The position numbers were made by a program, and so were the translations under genes. Shown one piece after another: positions 1 through 4,753 of a DNA stretch of 11,302 nucleotides. Every line of letters starts with the position of its first letter. Positions within the stretch are counted from its first letter, which is position 1. The notes beneath the pieces were generated by a model. It had not been told where the DNA came from, did no database searches, and saw only the letters and a program-made list of their open reading frames with translations. Source of the stretch: CALFXN01 sp937957815 (lineage in GTDB: Bacteria > Synergistota > Synergistia > Synergistales > Aminobacteriaceae); NCBI GenBank assembly GCA_036788195.1, contig DAIQNX010000061.1, positions 1-11,302 of the forward strand, read 5' to 3'.

Positions 1-7
1 TCGTTGC

Positions 8-94
8 GCGGGGGTGGCGGAACAGGTAGACGCGCAAGGCTAAGGACCTTGTGGCCGTTAGGCTGTGGGAGTTCGAGTCTCCCCCTCCGCACCA
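8..94 (+). tRNA. tRNA-Leu, anticodon AAG
   Basis: A complete class II cloverleaf can be folded by eye. The acceptor stem is 8-14 with 84-90 (one G-U pair), followed by discriminator A91 and an encoded CCA at 92-94. The D stem is 17-19 with 31-33. The anticodon stem is 35-39 with 47-51, enclosing loop CTAAGGA, so the anticodon at 42-44 is AAG. A long variable arm (52-66, stem GCC/GGC around GTTA) and T arm 67-83 with TTCGAGT complete it. The long variable arm and the A73 discriminator fit leucine. Bacteria normally read CUU/CUC with a GAG anticodon; A34 would need deamination to inosine. The promoter lies outside the window. Confidence 0.96.
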
Positions 95-100
95 TAGAAG

Positions 101-136
101 AAAAGGGCTCCTTCCTCATGGAAGGGGCCTTTTTTA
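101..136 (+). terminator. Rho-independent terminator after tRNA-Leu
   Basis: A 15-bp stem (101-115 with 120-134, two G-T wobbles) with a TCAT tetraloop runs into a T-tract at 130-135. It lies 7 nt after the tRNA CCA end and would end the tRNA transcript before the next gene. Confidence 0.93.
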
Positions 137-148
137 TTCTCCGCACGA

Positions 149-178
149 TTGCCGAATGTACCGTTCATTTGCTACACT
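149..178 (+). promoter_or_regulatory. Putative sigma-70-type promoter for the TPR gene
   Basis: TTGCCG (149-154) and TACACT (173-178) are separated by 18 nt, placing a start near 185, about 60 nt before the CDS. The position just after a strong terminator makes a promoter here likely. The hexamers are only moderately good matches. Confidence 0.5.
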
Positions 179-247
179 GTACGAAATTACGGTGACGAAA
201 CAAAATACGAACCGCCGAGAGGCTTGTTTTGATGGAGATTACGTGCG

Positions 248-2200
248 ATGCAACGCTCCTTTGAAGAATGGCTTCGGGGAAAGACGCTTGAGGAACCGGC
301 CGGGAGTTCGCATACGGTCACCGGTGTCCCTCTCGGCCTTCCCATCGTGCCGAAGGAGAGCTTTCTTCCGGTTCCCGGATCGCCGCAGAAATCGCTTCCC
401 GCAGAAACCGCGATGTCCGGGGATGTCTCCGGCGAACCGGAAGAACCGCCTGTCCCGTCGCCTTCGGAACCCGAAACGACCGTTTCCCGTACCGACGCTC
501 TCTTCCCGTCCGTCGACGCGGACGAGATCCTTCGCGAGGAACAGGACGAAGACGAGACAGAGAGCATCCCATCCCCTGAGATCGACGTCTCTCCTTCCGT
601 TCGGGAAACGCCGCGGGAAGAGCCGGTGCGCAGGTACGTTCCGCCGGTGGATGTCGTTTCCGATGTCGAGCAGCAGTTTCTGACCGACCAGGATGCGATT
701 GACGAGACCCGCGCGAGGCGAACGCGCCGAATCTTTGTCGCGCTCCTGCTTTTCTGTGCGGTCGCCGGTGCGGGATACTGGTGGGGAACGAGGATGACCG
801 CCGACGAACTGAACAGCAGGGGAGTGGTGCTTCTGGACTCCGGGAAGCCCGACGAAGCGCTGCAGATCTTCCGAAAGGCGGAGAAAAAATCTCCCGATTC
901 CCTGCCCGTGCTGCTGAATATCGCGAAATCGCTCGAAAGGCTCGGTCGACAGGGAGAGGCGGTGGACGCCTATTTCCGATGTCTCCAGGTCGCACCGTCG
1001 AACCCGGAGATCCATCTTCGCCTGGGAACGCTCTTCAGAGCGCTCGCCTCTCCCGAGAAGGCCATACGCTCGTTTCAGGACGTTCTCCAGGCGGATCCGG
1101 AGAACGCGCAGGCACTTCTTGGTCTCGGACTCTCGTATCTCGACCGGGACGATGCCGCTCAGGCGGTGCCCGTACTGGAACGGGCGCTCGGGGCGGGTGC
1201 GGACGCCACGGAATGCAATGCCGCGCTCGGAAAGGCCAGGATGGCTCTCGAGGAGCAGAGAAGGATCCATGAGGCGCAAAAGGCCAGGGAACGGGCCCTT
1301 GAGACCGTCGAGCGCGGAAGGGTATCCCAGATGCTGGCCCGTTACGAGGAGGCCGAGTCGCATTTCGAGGAGGCGCTGAAGCTCGATCCGGAAAACGAGA
1401 TCGCACAGCTTGCGCTGGCGGGGCTTCTGAGAAAGGTCGGCAGATTCTCCCGCGCGAGGGAGCTGTATGAAAAGGTTCTCATGAAATCGCCGGAACACCA
1501 GGAAGCGCGTTCCGGGCTGATGGAAACGCTCAGACTCGAGGTCGTCGGCGATCGTCCCGCGAGTCCCGATGCGGACATCCGCGAAAACCGGAAAGAAACG
1601 AAGCCGACTCACGCGCCGACCCGGAGTCCATCCCGCCGGGGATCGTCGCAGCGTCGTTCCGGCAGAGGCTCCACAGAGGGAAGCGGCGGGATGGGGGGTG
1701 CCTTCACGGATGTGCCGGCGCCGACACGTCGGACGCCACCGGCGGGGGATCCTCTGGAACGGTTCTTCGCCGTCCCGGGAACGACGGCGGCGAATGCCGA
1801 GAGGCCAACTTTCCGTCACTTTCCCTTCCCGCTCGGAGAATACGCGCCGCGCCGCCTTCCGCTGCCGGATTCCGTTCCGTTCAGGCCGTCTCCCGTCGTT
1901 TTTCCGTACCTCCTTGCGGTATCCTCATTGCAGCAGGCTGTGTCCATAAACCCGGACGGACAGAAGCTCTACCTCGAAATCATCCGGAACCGCGGAAGAG
2001 CCGCGGCCGGATCCGGGAGGGGCGGAGTTCTGAACTCGCTTCTTCCCGAGGAGGAAGGGCTGTATTCGCTGTTTCTCGCCCATGCGTTGCGGTCCGCCGG
2101 TTCGCATGAAAGCGCGGACGAGGTTTTACGCAACGCGAGACGGTTTTTCCCGGGCGACGCGAGAAGCAGAATGGTCGTACGGTATCTTTCCGGGAGTTGA
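248..2200 (+). CDS. Membrane-anchored TPR repeat protein, function unknown
   Basis: A 650-aa protein starting at ATG 248, eight nt after a GGAGAT ribosome binding site (234-239). Residues 1-160 are proline-rich and strongly acidic, including a run of Asp/Glu around residues 95-105, and end in a basic cluster (RARRTRR). One membrane segment follows at about 162-180. The positive-inside rule puts the N-terminus in the cytoplasm and the rest outside. Residues 184-320 form four TPR units in tandem of about 34 residues each. A charged helix follows, then two more TPRs (about 350-417). A basic Ser/Gly/Arg-rich low-complexity linker spans about 438-484. The C-terminal part (485-650) ends in another TPR-like helical hairpin. 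TPR proteins act as scaffolds for partner proteins, so a role in envelope assembly or secretion is possible, but nothing here names the partner. It is monocistronic by layout. Confidence 0.88.
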   Translation: MQRSFEEWLRGKTLEEPAGSSHTVTGVPLGLPIVPKESFLPVPGSPQKSLPAETAMSGDVSGEPEEPPVPSPSEPETTVSRTDALFPSVDADEILREEQDEDETESIPSPEIDVSPSVRETPREEPVRRYVPPVDVVSDVEQQFLTDQDAIDETRARRTRRIFVALLLFCAVAGAGYWWGTRMTADELNSRGVVLLDSGKPDEALQIFRKAEKKSPDSLPVLLNIAKSLERLGRQGEAVDAYFRCLQVAPSNPEIHLRLGTLFRALASPEKAIRSFQDVLQADPENAQALLGLGLSYLDRDDAAQAVPVLERALGAGADATECNAALGKARMALEEQRRIHEAQKARERALETVERGRVSQMLARYEEAESHFEEALKLDPENEIAQLALAGLLRKVGRFSRARELYEKVLMKSPEHQEARSGLMETLRLEVVGDRPASPDADIRENRKETKPTHAPTRSPSRRGSSQRRSGRGSTEGSGGMGGAFTDVPAPTRRTPPAGDPLERFFAVPGTTAANAERPTFRHFPFPLGEYAPRRLPLPDSVPFRPSPVVFPYLLAVSSLQQAVSINPDGQKLYLEIIRNRGRAAAGSGRGGVLNSLLPEEEGLYSLFLAHALRSAGSHESADEVLRNARRFFPGDARSRMVVRYLSGS

Positions 2201-2217
2201 AATCCCGTTTCCCTTTT
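2191..2217 (+). terminator. Weak candidate terminator at the end of the TPR gene
   Basis: A 5-bp stem (CGGGA 2191-2195 with TCCCG 2203-2207) with a 7-nt loop overlaps the stop codon. It is followed by TTTCCCTTTT. The stem is short and the T-run is interrupted, so termination would be partial at best. Confidence 0.35.
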
Positions 2218-2242
2218 CAAGAACTTGTGAATCAGGTATACT
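2214..2242 (+). promoter_or_regulatory. Promoter of the RelA/SpoT-like gene
   Basis: TTTTCA (2214-2219) and TATACT (2237-2242) are separated by 17 nt, giving a start near 2249. The -10 is a near-consensus match and the -35 keeps four of six bases. A start at 2249 leaves a 66-nt leader to ATG 2315, and argues against the upstream GTG at 2261. Confidence 0.65.
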
Positions 2243-2314
2243 GGTCACCGGTGTTGTCCGGTGGCCGCGATAATGCCGGGGGATCTCTATTCGTGCATAG
2301 GCGGTGATCAGGGA

Positions 2315-3388
2315 ATGGAAGGAATACGCGCGGAGGAATGGGTACGGTCATATTTCCAGCGATTCTCTCTTTACGATGAGTTCACGCAGAGAATCAGAAA
2401 TCTCGTCGAGGATCTCGTTCAGTCGGAAGGTATTCTTTTTCATACCGTTGAGGGGCGGACGAAAACTCCCGGCGAGCTGACGCGCTATCTCTCCATGTCC
2501 CCGGGCGATGCGCCGGCATCGCTGGACGAGATCCCCGCTCTCGCGACAGTTCGGATCCTCCTGCTTTTTCCCGAGGATGCCATACGGGTCGAGCAGATCC
2601 TCCAGAAGGAGTTTCTCGTAGACCTCGCCCGTTCGACGCCGTCTTCGAAACTCGAAGATCCCGATAGATTCGGATATCCCGCTATATCGTACGTCGTGAG
2701 CCTCGATTCAACGCGCAGCGGTCTCCGGGAATGGGAGAAATACCGCGGCCTGAAGCTCACCGTTCAGGTCCGCACGGTGATCCAGGAGGCATGGGCGGTC
2801 GTCTCTCCGCAATTCGCAGTCCCCATGGATACGGCGTCGAGAAACCGCATTCGCAGGAAGCTCTCGCGGATCAGCGCGCTTCTCGAGGAAGCCGATGAAG
2901 CGTTCCTCGAAATCCGCGGTGCGGCGAAAACCGATTCCATTCCGGTCGCCGCTCCCGTGGAGACGGTCGAGGCGGCCGCGGTCCGGAACATGACGGCCGG
3001 TGATCTTGCGGCGTTTTTCGACGCGCACCCCGACGTTCTCGACCTCTGGTCGCGCAACGCCGTCCTCGCGGGATTCCAGGTGTTCCCCGCGTCGCCGGAA
3101 CATCTGGCGGAGAGCAGGAACGACCTCTTCGACGTCCTCAGGGCTGCTGAGATCACGACGATCGAGGCGTTCGAGTCCTTCCTCTCGGACCTCGCACAGG
3201 AGGAGAAGGGGCTGCGTCAGCTGGAGACCATATGCAAGGCGTTCGAAAAGGAACTTCCCTCGTGGAAGGTGGACGGATATTCGGCGCTCTTCCTGCTCGT
3301 GCTGAATCTCCGGTGGGATACGCTCCAGAACAAGGATCTCGTCGCGCTCAACGTCAAGAGAGGATCGGACCGGATCAAGGGGCAATAA
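2315..3388 (+). CDS. Degenerate RelA/SpoT-type synthetase-fold protein, probably inactive
   Basis: A 357-aa protein. The start at ATG 2315 is chosen because AGGCGGTGATC (2299-2309), nearly the full anti-SD complement, precedes it; in-frame GTG 2261 and ATG 2273 lack such a site. Residues about 1-200 follow the layout of stand-alone RelA/SpoT synthetase domains (PF04607): GRTKT at 47-51, a strand ending VRIL at 79-82, DPDRFGY at 115-121, and an EW-KY-GLK stretch leading to VQVRTVIQEAWA at 150-161. The usual catalytic positions are replaced. The D of D-L-x-G-[IV]-R is Ala75 and its Gly is Thr78. The FGYRSVH core reads FGYPAIS. The Glu of the E-I-Q-I-R-T motif is Thr149. QHAWA reads QEAWA and SHKLDY reads SPQFAV. 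R48, K50, Y121 and R153 remain. (p)ppGpp synthesis is therefore unlikely. Residues 225-357 are mostly helical in character and not recognised. It forms its own transcription unit. Confidence 0.82.
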   Translation: MEGIRAEEWVRSYFQRFSLYDEFTQRIRNLVEDLVQSEGILFHTVEGRTKTPGELTRYLSMSPGDAPASLDEIPALATVRILLLFPEDAIRVEQILQKEFLVDLARSTPSSKLEDPDRFGYPAISYVVSLDSTRSGLREWEKYRGLKLTVQVRTVIQEAWAVVSPQFAVPMDTASRNRIRRKLSRISALLEEADEAFLEIRGAAKTDSIPVAAPVETVEAAAVRNMTAGDLAAFFDAHPDVLDLWSRNAVLAGFQVFPASPEHLAESRNDLFDVLRAAEITTIEAFESFLSDLAQEEKGLRQLETICKAFEKELPSWKVDGYSALFLLVLNLRWDTLQNKDLVALNVKRGSDRIKGQ

Positions 3389-3436
3389 CCGTACCTCGCG
3401 CCCCTTCCGATAGGGTGAGTTCGTCTGGAAACGACA

Positions 3437-3463
3437 GGGGGAGCCGCGGCTCTCCCTTTTTTT
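3437..3463 (+). terminator. Rho-independent terminator after the RelA/SpoT-like gene
   Basis: An 8-bp GC-rich stem (3437-3444 with 3449-3456, one G-T wobble) with loop CGCG is followed by seven T's (3457-3463). It separates this gene from plsY. I see no convincing promoter between here and the plsY start at 3549. Confidence 0.92.
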
Positions 3464-3548
3464 CGCGCTTCCCGCGTCGCTTCCGGCATGGGGACCGGCG
3501 CGTGTCCCGGCACGAACGGATGTCGGTACCGAAGGAGGGATCGTTCGG

Positions 3549-4175
3549 GTGGAACGCATGATGTGGGTCGTGATCGGATACCTGTTCGGATCATTTCCCA
3601 CAGGATACCTGGTTGTCCGGCTGCTGAAAGGGATCGACGTCAGAACCATCGGATCCGGCAACATCGGAGCGACGAACGTAGGACGATGTCTCGGTCGCTC
3701 CTGGGCTGTGTTCGTCACGATCGTCGACATGCTCAAGGGGGGCATTGCGGTCCTGATCGTCCGGCAGCTGGCGCAGGGGGGAGGAGACGCACCGTGGCTG
3801 CTTGCCGCGGTCGGGACGGCCGCCGTGCTCGGGCACAACTTCCCCGTATGGCTTGGTTTCCACGGAGGGAAGGGGGTCGCGACGACTTACGGAATGCTCT
3901 TCTTTCTCGATCCGCCGGTTTCCTGCTATGCGGTTCTCGCCGGAGGTGCGATATGGTTCCTGCTTCTCGGAATCTGGAGGTACGTTTCCCTCGCGTCGCT
4001 CGTTTCCATCTGGGGAGTGACGGCCGCATTCGTCCTGTTGCGTTCCGGACCGGCACCGATCGCCGCGACAGTCTGTCTGGCCCTGATGGTCCTCGTACGG
4101 CACAGGGCGAATCTGAAACGCCTCATAGCCGGTGCGGAACCCCGGATCGGAAGCAAGAAGAAACCGTTGGATTGA
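3549..4175 (+). CDS. plsY: Glycerol-3-phosphate acyltransferase PlsY
   Basis: A 208-aa polytopic membrane protein, the normal PlsY length. PlsY transfers the acyl group of acyl-phosphate to position 1 of glycerol-3-phosphate, the first step of phospholipid synthesis when paired with PlsX. Three family motifs are intact: GSGNIGATNVGR at 35-46, HNFPVWLGFHGGKGVAT at 96-112 (glycine-rich phosphate and G3P site), and VRHRANLKRLIAGAE at 183-197. Hydrophobic segments between them fit the known multi-pass fold. The start is GTG 3549, ten nt after AGGAGG (3533-3538); ATG 3558 is 19 nt away and less likely. No plsX is in the window. The stop codon (4173-4175) lies inside the promoter and operator of the next operon, so plsY transcription reads through the ctsR control region unless it stops there. 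Confidence 0.95.
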   Translation: MERMMWVVIGYLFGSFPTGYLVVRLLKGIDVRTIGSGNIGATNVGRCLGRSWAVFVTIVDMLKGGIAVLIVRQLAQGGGDAPWLLAAVGTAAVLGHNFPVWLGFHGGKGVATTYGMLFFLDPPVSCYAVLAGGAIWFLLLGIWRYVSLASLVSIWGVTAAFVLLRSGPAPIAATVCLALMVLVRHRANLKRLIAGAEPRIGSKKKPLD

Positions 4176-4187
4176 CTATATCTGACC
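4171..4187 (-). promoter_or_regulatory. CtsR-type operator
   Basis: On the minus strand this reads GGTCAGA-TAT-AGTCAAT. The CtsR box known from Bacillus is a direct repeat of the heptad RGTCAAA separated by NAN. Both heptads here match at 6 of 7 positions, and the spacer TAT fits NAN exactly. It covers the -35 hexamer and part of the spacer of the ctsR promoter, where a bound repressor would block RNA polymerase, and it overlaps the plsY stop codon. Confidence 0.8.
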
Positions 4188-4200
4188 AATGCTCTACAAT
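4172..4200 (+). promoter_or_regulatory. Strong sigma-70-type promoter of the ctsR-clpC operon
   Basis: TTGACT (4172-4177) and TACAAT (4195-4200) are separated by exactly 17 nt, giving a start near 4207 and a 25-nt leader to ctsR. Each hexamer differs from consensus at one position. It overlaps the CtsR-type operator, so strong transcription upon release of the repressor is expected. Confidence 0.88.
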
Positions 4201-4231
4201 GGCAGCACCATGGAACGTAGGGGGTTGAAGA

Positions 4232-4711
4232 ATGCCGAGCCTCACCAGAGTCATCGAAAACTACATCAACAACCTGTTCGCCGATGAAGACGAGAGTGCG
4301 GTTTCTCTTCGCCGCAAGGAACTTGCGGAGATTTTCGGCTGCGTGCCGAGCCAGATCAACTATGTTCTCCGGAGCCGTTTCACGCCGGAACGGGGATATA
4401 TCGTCGAGAGCCAGCGCGGCGGACATGGATTCATCAGGATCGTCAAGATATGCTACGACATGCCCGAAGACCGGATCGTCCACATCGAGGACATCGTCGG
4501 CGATTCTTTGACGGAACAGGATGCCAAGCGGCTGCTGGCTTCGCTTCAGGAGCGCGGGATGATCGATGCCAAGGAACGCCTGCTCATCGAAGTCGCGCTC
4601 CGCTATGTGGACGATGTCGGAACATCGGAGTTCGACGTTTCGCCCTACAAGAGGAACGCACTGCAGGCGGAACTGCTCAAGCGCATGCTCCGGAGCCTGG
4701 CGCTCGCGTGA
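4232..4711 (+). CDS. ctsR: Transcriptional repressor CtsR
   Basis: A 159-aa protein, close to the Bacillus subtilis length. CtsR is a dimeric winged-helix repressor of clp and other heat-shock genes that loses DNA binding on heating. Residues about 22-50 carry the helix-turn-helix (LRRKELAEIFGCVPSQINYVL). The wing follows at 56-70 with VESQRGGHGFIRI; R62 aligns with the arginine phosphorylated by McsB in Geobacillus. The normally invariant tetraglycine of the wing reads GGHG, with His65 in the third place. Residues about 80-155 form the C-terminal helical dimerisation domain (DAKRLLASLQERGMIDAKER). The start at ATG 4232 follows AGGGGG (4219-4224) by 7 nt. It heads the operon with clpC 42 nt downstream, and an operator-like site in front implies autoregulation. 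No mcsA or mcsB lies between ctsR and clpC. Confidence 0.95.
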   Translation: MPSLTRVIENYINNLFADEDESAVSLRRKELAEIFGCVPSQINYVLRSRFTPERGYIVESQRGGHGFIRIVKICYDMPEDRIVHIEDIVGDSLTEQDAKRLLASLQERGMIDAKERLLIEVALRYVDDVGTSEFDVSPYKRNALQAELLKRMLRSLALA

Positions 4712-4753
4712 TTTTTTCCGCGAAGTGATTCATGACAAGGGAAGGGAACGAGA

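Noticed and set aside
239..1819. 526-codon open frame on the minus strand opposite the TPR gene
   Set aside because: It is a mirror of GC-rich codon use in the plus-strand gene. Its translation is Arg-rich with no domain, and the plus-strand protein has TPRs, a membrane span and a ribosome binding site.
2708..3838. 376-codon minus-strand open frame spanning the end of the RelA/SpoT-like gene, the terminator and the start of plsY
   Set aside because: It crosses a plus-strand terminator and two plus-strand genes, has no ribosome binding site or domain, and is of low-complexity Arg/Pro composition.
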